DNA of 8,823 nucleotides from Caldifarciminota bacterium RBG_13_43_14 (GTDB lineage: Bacteria; Hydrothermota; Tepidihabitantia; SM23-42). The stretch lies in assembly GCA_001771735.1 (NCBI GenBank), contig MEUM01000064.1, forward strand, positions 26,617 to 35,439, written 5' to 3'. The notes below the pieces were generated by a model that saw nothing but the letters and a program-made list of their open reading frames with translations, made no database searches and was not told the DNA's origin. Position 1 is the stretch's first letter, and every line of letters starts with the position of its first letter. The translations under genes and the position numbers were made by a program. This document shows, one piece after another, positions 1 through 6,511 of this stretch.

Positions 1-331
1 TGCGGTCATCGCAACGCTTACCGAGTTCGGAATCGATTCGCACAAACGATCGAAAATGATCGGCGTCTGGACTGATAAGGGAAAGATCTGTTCTGTCGGT
101 ATTGCGGTAAAGCGCTGGGTCAGTTTTCACGGGTTTGCCCTGAACGTAAATTCCGATCTGAAATTCTTTGAGATGATCGTGCCCTGCGGTATACCGGATG
201 TGAAAATGGTTTCAATGCAGTCGTTGTTGCGGCGTGAGGTGGCAATCGATAAGGTCAAGGAAAATCTGATCCGTCAGATCGCTCATGTTTTTGAAAAAAA
301 ATCCTACGCATCATGTCTGAGCCCCGTTTAA
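1..331 (+). CDS. lipB: Octanoyltransferase LipB, C-terminal part (5' end outside window)
   Basis: LipB moves the octanoyl group from octanoyl-ACP to the lipoyl-domain lysine of 2-oxoacid dehydrogenases or GcvH, the first step of endogenous lipoate synthesis in the cytoplasm. Only the C-terminal half is visible (first complete codon at base 2, about 109 residues). It carries the family's catalytic pair: the lysine in 'KGKICSVG' (codon 83-85) and the cysteine in 'VPCG' (codon 185-187). The conserved 'SFHGFALNVN' stretch lies between them. The N-terminal 'RGG..T.H' motif lies upstream of the window. The reading frame overlaps the start of lipA by 19 bases, so the two are almost certainly co-transcribed. 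LplA-type ligases share the fold, but the K/C spacing and the lipA neighbour make LipB the firm call. Confidence 0.95.
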   Translation, partial: AVIATLTEFGIDSHKRSKMIGVWTDKGKICSVGIAVKRWVSFHGFALNVNSDLKFFEMIVPCGIPDVKMVSMQSLLRREVAIDKVKENLIRQIAHVFEKKSYASCLSPV

Positions 332-1173
332 AAAAACCGGCTTGGTTAAAAACCCGGGTGCCATCAGGCGATGAGTTCCGTGCGATTCACGACCTGATTC
401 GTGCTCATGGTTTGGTAACCGTGTGTCAGGAAGCGCGATGTCCCAATATCAATGAATGCTGGAACAACAAATGCGCGACCTTGATGATATTGGGAAAAAT
501 ATGCACGCGTGCCTGCCGGTTCTGCGCGGTTAAGACCGGTGATCCGGCCGGGCATATTGACATGGATGAACCGCGTCGCGTCGCCGAGCTGGTAAAAGAA
601 ATGGATTTGAAATATGTTGTCATCACCTCGGTCGACCGTGATGACCTTGAAGACGGCGGCAGTCAATTGTATGCCGAGACCATTTCGATGATCAAGGATT
701 TGAAAAAAGATATTAAGGTCGAGGCATTGATACCGGATTTTCAGGACCGGATCAACGATATTGAAAGAGTTGTGCTAAGTACTCCTTTTATACTCGGACA
801 TAATGTCGAGACCGTGGAAAATCTTACACCGGTTATTCGTGACCGGCGCAGTAATTATCAGCAATCTTTGAATTTGCTCGCCAGTGTTAAAGAAATCAAG
901 CCGGATCAAATGACTAAAAGCGGGTTTATGGTCGGAATGGGTGAAGGTCTCGATGAAATAAAAAGCACAATGAGAGATCTGGTGAAAAACCGGGTCGATA
1001 TAATCACAATCGGTCAATATTTACAGCCGACGCGCAAACATTATCCAGTGAAAAAATATTATTCGCCCGAAGAGTTTGAGATTTTTGAAAAGATCGGTTA
1101 TGATATGGGATTCAAGAAAGTAGTCAGCGGACCGCTGGTGCGTTCGTCATATCATGCTTCATCCGTAATATAA
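313..1173 (+). CDS. lipA: Lipoyl synthase LipA (radical SAM)
   Basis: LipA inserts two sulfurs at C6 and C8 of the protein-bound octanoyl chain, using S-adenosylmethionine and two 4Fe-4S clusters. The 286-residue protein has the expected length. The auxiliary-cluster cysteines are C38, C43 and C49 ('CQEARCPNINECW'). The radical-SAM CX3CX2C is C64, C68 and C71 ('CTRACRFC'). The C-terminal 'RSSYHA' at residues 277-282 contains the serine that ligates the auxiliary cluster. All cluster ligands are therefore present and the enzyme should be active. The start ATG lies inside the end of lipB (19-base overlap). I see no Shine-Dalgarno sequence just upstream, so translation probably depends on coupling to lipB. 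The octanoyl substrate is supplied by the neighbouring LipB. Confidence 0.97.
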   Translation: MSEPRLKKPAWLKTRVPSGDEFRAIHDLIRAHGLVTVCQEARCPNINECWNNKCATLMILGKICTRACRFCAVKTGDPAGHIDMDEPRRVAELVKEMDLKYVVITSVDRDDLEDGGSQLYAETISMIKDLKKDIKVEALIPDFQDRINDIERVVLSTPFILGHNVETVENLTPVIRDRRSNYQQSLNLLASVKEIKPDQMTKSGFMVGMGEGLDEIKSTMRDLVKNRVDIITIGQYLQPTRKHYPVKKYYSPEEFEIFEKIGYDMGFKKVVSGPLVRSSYHASSVI

Positions 1174-1177
1174 TGAG

Positions 1178-1213
1178 ATTGCCGTGCCCGTCGAGATACT
1201 CGGGGCTCGCAAT
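1178..1213. repeat. Small imperfect hairpin with ATTGC...GCAAT ends
   Basis: Just after the lipA stop lies a palindrome made of three paired blocks. They are ATTGC/GCAAT (1178-1182 with 1209-1213), GCCC/GGGC (1186-1189 with 1203-1206) and CGAG/CTCG (1192-1195 with 1199-1202) around a 3-base ATA loop. There is a small internal loop and a 2-base bulge. The wider ends read GAGATTGC and GCAATGAC, which I recognise from memory as the ends of a short palindromic repeat scattered in intergenic regions of many uncultivated bacteria. No T-run follows, so a classic intrinsic terminator is not supported. Confidence 0.6.
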
Positions 1214-1230
1214 GACTAAACCGGCATTTC

Positions 1231-1258
1231 TTGACACCAATACTCTTATCGCTATAAT
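1231..1258 (+). promoter_or_regulatory. Perfect-consensus sigma70-type promoter of secA
   Basis: A TTGACA -35 box (1231-1236) and a TATAAT -10 box (1253-1258), both exact consensus, are separated by 16 bases. Transcription would start around 1264-1266, only a few bases before the secA ATG at 1268. The predicted message is leaderless or nearly so, and no Shine-Dalgarno sequence is present in the bases before the ATG. It should drive secA and the two genes behind it, and it separates that operon from lipB-lipA. Confidence 0.85.
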
Positions 1259-1267
1259 AGTAGCACG

Positions 1268-4225
1268 ATGCTTAAATTATTGACCAAGGTATTCGGCACC
1301 AAAACCGAGCGGGAGCTCAAATCGCTCTGGCCGATTGTCGAAGAGATAAATCAACATTATGAAGAATTCAAAGATGTAGATCTAATTCAAAAAACCGAAG
1401 AGTTTAAAAAGCGAATAGCCAACGGTGAAACTCTTGATGAATTAATGCCGGAGGCATTTGCTGCGGTAAAGGAAGCCTGCCGCCGCTTGGTCGGTAAGAA
1501 ATGGCCGGTGGTCGAAATCGAAACTGAGTGGCGTATGATTCCTTTTGATGTGCAGTTGATCGGAGCGATTGTCCTGCATCAAGGTAGGATCGCCGAAATG
1601 AAAACCGGTGAAGGTAAAACCCTGGTCGCAACCATGCCGATGTACCTTAATGCATTGACCGGAAAAGGTGCTCATCTGGTAACGGTTAATGATTATCTTG
1701 CGCGCCGCGACCGTGAATGGATGGGGCCGGTATATGAGTCAGTGGGTTTAACCATAGGTGTGATCCAGGGCGGCATGGATAATGAAATGCGCAAGCAGGT
1801 TTATCAATGCGATATCACCTATGGCACTAACAATGAATTTGGATTTGATTATCTGCGCGACAATATGACCTGGCGATGGGAAGATAAGGTGCAGCGCACT
1901 CATCATTATGCGATCGTCGACGAGGTCGATAGTATTTTAATCGATGAGGCGCGTACGCCCTTGATCATTTCCGGACCGGTTGAACATGAAACCAGCGCCT
2001 TCAATGAATTAAATCCGATCGTGAACCGATTGAATTCTGCCCAGACCGTGCTCATCAATCGTATTGTTGCCGAGGCGAAAAAGTTATTCGATGAGGACCC
2101 TGAGAAAAATGAAAAGGAGCTTGGCTTCAAGTTGTTGCAGGCAAGGCGGGGTTCGCCCAAAAATCGCCAGCTTCTGAAACTCGAACAGGAAACCGGGATA
2201 AAAAAATTGATCGAGACGACCGAGCTCAAATACGTACGGGATAAATCATTCGCCGAGATCGATAATGATCTCTATTTTGTGATTGATGAGCAGACCAATG
2301 TGATCGATCTGACCGATAAAGGCATCAATTTTATCGCTCCGAACAATCCAGATATGTTCGTACTTCCTGATCTGAGCAGCAAGATCGGTGTGATCGATAA
2401 AGATGAAGGCATGACGCCAAAAGAGACGTTCGCGGCCAAAGAAAAGGCATATCAGGAGTACGCGCAGAAAAGTGAAAAACTTGCGAATCTCAGGGCATTA
2501 TTAAAGGGATATTCGCTTTTTGAAAAGGATGTTGAGTATGTGCTCCAGGATGGTCGGGTGATAATTGTTGATCAGTTCACCGGTCGTTTGATGCCGGGCC
2601 GCCGGTTCAGCGACGGTCTTCATCAGGCAATTGAGGCAAAAGAAGGCGTCAGGGTGCAGGAAGAAACACAGACCTTTGCGACCGTCACGATACAGAACTA
2701 TTTCCGTATGTATGAAAAACTCGCTGGCATGACCGGAACGGCCGCGACTGAAGCCAATGAATTCTGGGAAATATATAAGCTCGATGTGGTTGAAATACCG
2801 ACCATGGAACCGGTGCGGCGCATCGACTATGAAGACATTATCTACCGGTCCCGGCGCGAAAAGTACAATGCGATTATCGATGAGATCGTAAAATGGTATG
2901 AGAAAAAAAGACCGATACTGGTCGGCACAACCTCGGTCGATGTATCCGAGGTCCTATCCAAGCTGCTTCAACGCCGGGGTGTTTCTCATGAGGTTTTAAA
3001 CGCAAAACATCATCAGCGTGAAGCCGTGATCATAGCCAGCGCCGGTCAACCCGGTGCCGTGACGATCGCAACCAATATGGCTGGCCGCGGAACCGATATC
3101 AAATTGGGCGAGAAAGTCGTCGAATGCAGTAAATGCTGTATCAAATGTCTGGAACGGGATTGTGCATCATGTACCCATCAGGAAAAGAATGAATGTTTGA
3201 AAGAGGTTCCATGCGGTCTTTATATTATCGGTACCGAACGGCATGAGGCACGGCGTATTGATAATCAATTGCGGGGTCGAAGCGGTCGCCAGGGCGATCC
3301 CGGATCAACCCGGTTCTTCCTGTCGCTTGAAGATAATTTAATGAGAATATTCGGTTCGGACCGCGTGGCCGAGATCATGGATCGTTTTGGCGGCGAAGAG
3401 CAAAAACCGCTTACTCATCCACTGGTCACCAGAGCGATCGCGAATGCCCAGAAGCGGGTCGAAGAGAATCATTTTGAGGTTCGTAAGCACTTGCTTGAAT
3501 ATGACAATGTCATGAATCGCCAGCGCGAGTATATATATAAAATTCGTGATGAAATCCTGAAAGGCGAAAACCTGCAAGAGAAGTCAGTAAAGTTATTCGA
3601 GGATGCGATTGAGGATATTCTGCTCAAACATACGAATCCGAAAACCAATCCGGAAAATTGGGATTGGGAAGCAGTGAAAGGCGAATATAGTATTCTATTC
3701 TTGACTGATTTTACCATTGATCAAGAAGAGATCATGAAAATAAAACAGGAGGCTTTGCTTGATCTAATGCTCGAGCGAGCCCGGGAAAGACTGACCTTCC
3801 GTGAACAGGAACTTGGCGCCGAAGTTTTCAATGATATGTTGAAATTCGTGCTCATGCATACGCTCGACAGTAAATGGCGAGATCATCTATACGGTCTGGA
3901 CGCCTTGCGTGAAGGAATAAGATTGCGCGCCTATGCCCAGAAAGATCCACTTATCGAATATAAGCAGGAGGCGTTCCGCATGTATGATGAGATGCTGATC
4001 GATATGGCCAAGACCACTTCCGGTTTATTATTCCGGGCACAGCCCGGTCCTCAGGTACGTCGACCTCAGAAAATACAGGAACATAAACCAGGTGTATCCC
4101 AACCAGCCGGAGCGGTTTCGAGCGCAGCGCCGGCTAATGCGATCAAAAAAGTCGGCCGTAATGATCCCTGTCCGTGCGGCAGCGGTAAAAAGTACAAAAA
4201 GTGCTGCGGAAAGAATGTATCATGA
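1268..4225 (+). CDS. secA: Preprotein translocase ATPase SecA
   Basis: SecA is the cytosolic and membrane-peripheral motor that pushes unfolded preproteins through SecYEG. The 985-residue product shows Walker A 'MKTGEGKT' (111-118), Walker B 'VDEVDS' (217-222), the cross-linking-domain region following it, and the second motor domain with 'GRGTDIKL' (607-614), 'TERHEARRID' (656-665) and 'QLRGRSGRQGD' (667-677). These are followed by the helical scaffold and wing. A proline/alanine linker (about 925-955) leads to the C-terminal zinc motif 'CPCGSG' plus 'KKCC' (C968, C970, C979, C980), which in known SecAs contacts SecB or ribosomes. Two insertions make it longer than the roughly 840-900 residues of E. 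coli or Bacillus SecA. One, at about residues 255-325, is of Bacteroidetes/Chlorobi type. The other is cysteine-rich (616-649) and lies inside the second motor domain. The N-terminus 'MLKLLTKVFG' is the usual SecA start. Confidence 0.98.
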   Translation: MLKLLTKVFGTKTERELKSLWPIVEEINQHYEEFKDVDLIQKTEEFKKRIANGETLDELMPEAFAAVKEACRRLVGKKWPVVEIETEWRMIPFDVQLIGAIVLHQGRIAEMKTGEGKTLVATMPMYLNALTGKGAHLVTVNDYLARRDREWMGPVYESVGLTIGVIQGGMDNEMRKQVYQCDITYGTNNEFGFDYLRDNMTWRWEDKVQRTHHYAIVDEVDSILIDEARTPLIISGPVEHETSAFNELNPIVNRLNSAQTVLINRIVAEAKKLFDEDPEKNEKELGFKLLQARRGSPKNRQLLKLEQETGIKKLIETTELKYVRDKSFAEIDNDLYFVIDEQTNVIDLTDKGINFIAPNNPDMFVLPDLSSKIGVIDKDEGMTPKETFAAKEKAYQEYAQKSEKLANLRALLKGYSLFEKDVEYVLQDGRVIIVDQFTGRLMPGRRFSDGLHQAIEAKEGVRVQEETQTFATVTIQNYFRMYEKLAGMTGTAATEANEFWEIYKLDVVEIPTMEPVRRIDYEDIIYRSRREKYNAIIDEIVKWYEKKRPILVGTTSVDVSEVLSKLLQRRGVSHEVLNAKHHQREAVIIASAGQPGAVTIATNMAGRGTDIKLGEKVVECSKCCIKCLERDCASCTHQEKNECLKEVPCGLYIIGTERHEARRIDNQLRGRSGRQGDPGSTRFFLSLEDNLMRIFGSDRVAEIMDRFGGEEQKPLTHPLVTRAIANAQKRVEENHFEVRKHLLEYDNVMNRQREYIYKIRDEILKGENLQEKSVKLFEDAIEDILLKHTNPKTNPENWDWEAVKGEYSILFLTDFTIDQEEIMKIKQEALLDLMLERARERLTFREQELGAEVFNDMLKFVLMHTLDSKWRDHLYGLDALREGIRLRAYAQKDPLIEYKQEAFRMYDEMLIDMAKTTSGLLFRAQPGPQVRRPQKIQEHKPGVSQPAGAVSSAAPANAIKKVGRNDPCPCGSGKKYKKCCGKNVS
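3116..3214 (+). other. Cysteine-rich insertion within SecA nucleotide-binding domain 2
   Basis: Between 'GRGTDIKLGE' and 'GLYIIGTERHE' most SecAs have only a short connector of roughly ten residues. Here SecA residues 617-649 contain eight cysteines: C620, C623, C624, C627, C632, C635, C643 and C649. Several are spaced CxxC (C620/C623, C624/C627, C632/C635), and a histidine stands at 637. The pattern looks like a small metal-binding knuckle. It is in frame, with no codon disruption around it. Metal binding is inferred from spacing alone. Confidence 0.75.
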
Positions 4226-5313
4226 AACCATATCAAGTGCATTTATTTTCCGATAATGCAAAAATCCCCGATTATTTACCGACCGAGCCGGTTTTTATAT
4301 ATGAGAATAACCGTTATTTGAATTTTCTAACCTTTGATTGTTTTCATTTAAAGAACAACGAATATCTCCGGGATACGGCTCGGAACAGTATCGAGGCCAA
4401 AGGTATTGTTGCCGCGGAAGGGCGGATTGAAACCATCGAGCGGTTGCAAAAAGCAATGATCGAATTCAAGAAAATCGAGAACATAATGATCATGCCGGAT
4501 GAATTAATGGCGATATTTTCAGTGCTTTCGATGTTCGGTCCTAAGACAACTTTTTTTGTCGATTATGAGACCAGTCCGACCATTCTTGCTTTAATTCAGC
4601 AGCGTAATGTGGAATTTTACAAGCATGATGATCTGGTTCAACTTGGAAACCTGCTGAACGCGAAATCAGAAAAGGCGATCGTGATCGACGGTCTTTACGA
4701 ATGGATCGGTAAGATCGCACCGGTCAATGATCTGGTCAAGCTTGCGCAGCAATATGAGTGTTTTATAATCGGCAATGAACTAAATACCTTTGGACTGTTG
4801 GGACGGGAAGGTCGCGGATTCATCGATCTTTTCAATCTTTATGATGCGATCAACATGGAGATCGGAAGCTTCAGCCGGTTTCTCGGCGGTTTTGGCTGTT
4901 ATATTGGCGCAAAGCGTTTCCTGATCAACAAGGTGCGTGAAAATGTAAATAAGATATTGAATCCACTTCCCCAATTTATGCTGTCAGTTAATATCGGCGC
5001 GCTTGAATTGGCAAGAAACAACAATGGTAATGGTGCATTCACTACGCTCTGGAAGAACAGCCGTTACTTTATTACCCGTCTTAAGCAGATTGGCTTTACG
5101 ACCGCTAGTGATACGCCGATAGCGGTCGTAAATTTGAATAATAACGATGAATCGGGTGAATTCGTTAAAAAATTGTTTTTTGAAAAGATCGTTGTCGGTC
5201 AGGACCGAGAGCGTATACGAATGTGCCTGTCGATCGAACACAATAAAGAAGATCTCGATTATTGCCTTGAGGTTTTTGAAAAAATCGGTAAAGAACTCGC
5301 GATATTAAAATAG
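4222..5313 (+). CDS. Degenerate alpha-oxoamine synthase homologue (KBL/AONS/SPT fold), probably a pseudoenzyme
   Basis: The 363-residue protein aligns along its length, by eye, with 2-amino-3-ketobutyrate CoA ligase and 8-amino-7-oxononanoate synthase. Landmarks include 'GLLGREGRG' (191-199), 'GSFSRFLGGFGCYIGA' (215-230) and a C-terminal 'IGKELAIL'. The active site is not conserved. The PLP-Schiff-base lysine is R219, the ring-stacking histidine is S118, the Asp and His of the 'DDxH' motif are N185 and N188, and the serine/aspartate of 'DGxFSMDG' are lost ('DGLYEWIG', 156-163). A C-terminal arginine that in catalytic relatives binds the substrate carboxylate appears kept (R333). The reading frame is intact, so this is not a decaying gene. 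The ATG at 4222 overlaps the secA stop as ATGA, with a weak GGAAAG at 4208-4213; a GTG at 4201 is a less likely alternative. A structural or regulatory partner role like LCB1 of serine palmitoyltransferase is possible. Its true function is unknown. Confidence 0.8.
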   Translation: MKPYQVHLFSDNAKIPDYLPTEPVFIYENNRYLNFLTFDCFHLKNNEYLRDTARNSIEAKGIVAAEGRIETIERLQKAMIEFKKIENIMIMPDELMAIFSVLSMFGPKTTFFVDYETSPTILALIQQRNVEFYKHDDLVQLGNLLNAKSEKAIVIDGLYEWIGKIAPVNDLVKLAQQYECFIIGNELNTFGLLGREGRGFIDLFNLYDAINMEIGSFSRFLGGFGCYIGAKRFLINKVRENVNKILNPLPQFMLSVNIGALELARNNNGNGAFTTLWKNSRYFITRLKQIGFTTASDTPIAVVNLNNNDESGEFVKKLFFEKIVVGQDRERIRMCLSIEHNKEDLDYCLEVFEKIGKELAILK

Positions 5314-5332
5314 TGTAGAGAGACGATTATTT

Positions 5333-6124
5333 ATGCCCGAAAAAATTCCTGATCTAATTCGTGAAAAAGATCTGGTGTTAATCTATCTCGATGAAAAAAG
5401 GAATTTTCTAACCCAAATACAAAAGGGATTGAAACTTTCTTCAGATTATGGAAGCATTGAAATAAAAGATATAATCGACAAACCTTTCGGATATACCGGT
5501 AAAACGCATCTGGGACATAACTTTTATTGCCTTAAGCCATCAATAAGCGATATGATGATGAAGCTGCGCCGAACAACAACTATCGTATATCCAAAAGATC
5601 TCGGATATTTATTGCTGGCAACGTCGATACAGTCCGGCTCCAGGGTCGTTGAAGTCGGCACCGGCAGCGGTGCCATGACCATGGTGCTGTCCCGTCTGGT
5701 TGCTCCGGACGGAAAGGTTTTCAGTTATGATCGCCGTCCTGAGTTCATTGAAAACGCGCGTATGAATTTGGAAAAGTCAAAGGTCCTGGACGGTGTTGAA
5801 TTCCGGGAAAGAGATGTCAGCAAAGATGGTTTTGTTGATGATAATATTGATGCTGTTTTTGTTGATGTACCTGAGCCGTGGGATATCGTCGTTCATGCCT
5901 CGACCGTGCTCAAGGGCGGACATCATTTTGTTAGCTGGAGCCCGAATGTGGAACAGGTGCGGCGGACCGTTGAGATATTATCACATCAATCGTTCATCCG
6001 GATAAAAGTCAACGAGATCCTGGAGCGCGAGCTGTTGGTAAGAGAGCGGGGAACAAGGCCTAGCGAGCGCGGTATTACCCATACCGCCTATTTAGTCCAG
6101 GCACAGAAAGTTTTACCAGATTAA
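5333..6124 (+). CDS. trmI: tRNA (adenine-N1)-methyltransferase TrmI (m1A58)
   Basis: TrmI is a SAM-dependent enzyme that methylates N1 of adenine 58 in the T-loop of tRNAs and acts as a homotetramer. The 263-residue protein has the small N-terminal barrel region (about 1-70), then 'IVYPKD' (84-89), SAM motif I 'VVEVGTGSGAMT' (105-116), the acidic end of the second strand in 'SYDRRPEF' (131-138), and 'VFVDVPEPW' (175-183) with the catalytic-type aspartate D178. It ends with the family 'RP..R...HTAYL' signature (242-254). Length and motif order match bacterial and archaeal TrmI rather than the TrmK or TrmFO families. It follows the preceding gene by 19 bases, with only a weak purine stretch AGAGAGA (5317-5323) as ribosome-binding site, and is the last gene of the secA operon. 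Confidence 0.93.
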   Translation: MPEKIPDLIREKDLVLIYLDEKRNFLTQIQKGLKLSSDYGSIEIKDIIDKPFGYTGKTHLGHNFYCLKPSISDMMMKLRRTTTIVYPKDLGYLLLATSIQSGSRVVEVGTGSGAMTMVLSRLVAPDGKVFSYDRRPEFIENARMNLEKSKVLDGVEFRERDVSKDGFVDDNIDAVFVDVPEPWDIVVHASTVLKGGHHFVSWSPNVEQVRRTVEILSHQSFIRIKVNEILERELLVRERGTRPSERGITHTAYLVQAQKVLPD

Positions 6125-6197
6125 ACCTATCGCCACTCACTAATCCCTATTCGCCAGACATGTTATCTTTAACGCAGATTCCAGGTTTTTTAAAATT

Positions 6198-6429
6198 CTA
6201 AATTCGAAATTCTAAGCTCTAAACAATATCAAAACACTAATATTCAAATTCTAAACTATTTTAAAAATTGGATTTTTGAATTTTGGATTTGTTTACCCCG
6301 TTTAAATAATATATATTAAAAAGGAATATCACCAATAAGGCTACTAGCTGTTTGTTTATGCATGAACCTTTATCTTTTATTTTGTATTTAACGGGGTTTA
6401 GGATTTAGATATTAGAATTTCGGATTTAG
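6198..6429. repeat. AT-rich imperfect palindromic repeat (interrupted)
   Basis: The outer arms at 6198-6223 and 6404-6429 are reverse complements at 23 of 26 positions. The interior is built of AAATTC / TTTAGAATTT-like words. If the inner element (6296-6396 plus one TTTA copy) is removed, the pairing extends further: CTAAACAA at 6219-6226 then matches TTGTTTAG formed by 6289-6295 joined to 6401. The uninterrupted repeat would be about 127 bp. Similar AT-rich palindromes occur between genes in many uncultivated bacterial genomes; that comparison is from memory. Confidence 0.65.
6296..6396. mobile_element. 101-bp MITE-like element with CCCCGTT...AACGGGG ends
   Basis: The terminal inverted repeats CCCCGTTTAAATA (6296-6308) and TATTTAACGGGG (6385-6396) pair with a single extra base. 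Weaker complementarity continues inward (AAAAAGG at 6318-6324 against CCTTTATCTTTT near 6368-6379). The four bases TTTA stand directly outside both ends (6292-6295 and 6397-6400), as a target-site duplication would. No coding capacity is present, so it would need a transposase elsewhere. It sits inside the larger AT-rich palindrome and breaks its symmetry, which makes it the younger of the two. An alternative is that the terminal A/T pair belongs to the repeat and the duplication is shorter. Confidence 0.55.
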
Positions 6430-6511
6430 CGTGCAATGCGTAACCGAAAAACACATTTTTAGCATTGTAATAAAATTTTTATTTTTTATTGCGCGCTACG
6501 GCTTACGGTTC

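Larger units (their letters stand above)
6125..6511. other. Convergent AT-rich intergenic region without a gene
   Basis: This stretch separates the converging trmI and envC-like genes and encodes no plausible protein. At 6128-6155 there are four degenerate 7-base units (TATCGCC, ACTCACT, AATCCCT, ATTCGCC). The imperfect palindrome with its inserted element fills 6198-6429. After that comes CAATGC/GCATTG (6434-6439 with 6462-6467) enclosing AAAAA/TTTTT, and then an AT-only palindrome near 6470-6485 followed by T-rich sequence. The last two could form weak terminators for either strand. I see no GC-rich stem with a T-run that would be a convincing intrinsic terminator. Confidence 0.7.

Noticed and set aside
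364..666. 100-codon open frame on the minus strand inside lipA
   Set aside because: It overlaps the conserved cluster-binding part of lipA, and the product resembles nothing known.
1906..2229. 107-codon minus-strand frame within secA
   Set aside because: It is opposite conserved SecA sequence, is serine/phenylalanine-rich as expected for an antisense shadow, and has no ribosome-binding site.
4201..4221. GTG at 4201 as start of the oxoamine-synthase homologue
   Set aside because: It would add seven residues read from the SecA zinc-motif codons. The ATG at 4222 gives a classic ATGA coupling to secA.
5793..6005. 70-codon plus-strand frame inside trmI
   Set aside because: Different frame within the conserved methyltransferase core; no independent support.
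6318..6379. The inner hairpin of the 101-bp element as a structured RNA or riboswitch
   Set aside because: It lies between convergent genes, not upstream of one, and the terminal repeats plus flanking TTTA fit a mobile element better.
6470..6486. AT-only palindrome as intrinsic terminator
   Set aside because: The stem has no GC pairs and would be too weak to call a terminator with confidence; it is only mentioned in the intergenic entry.
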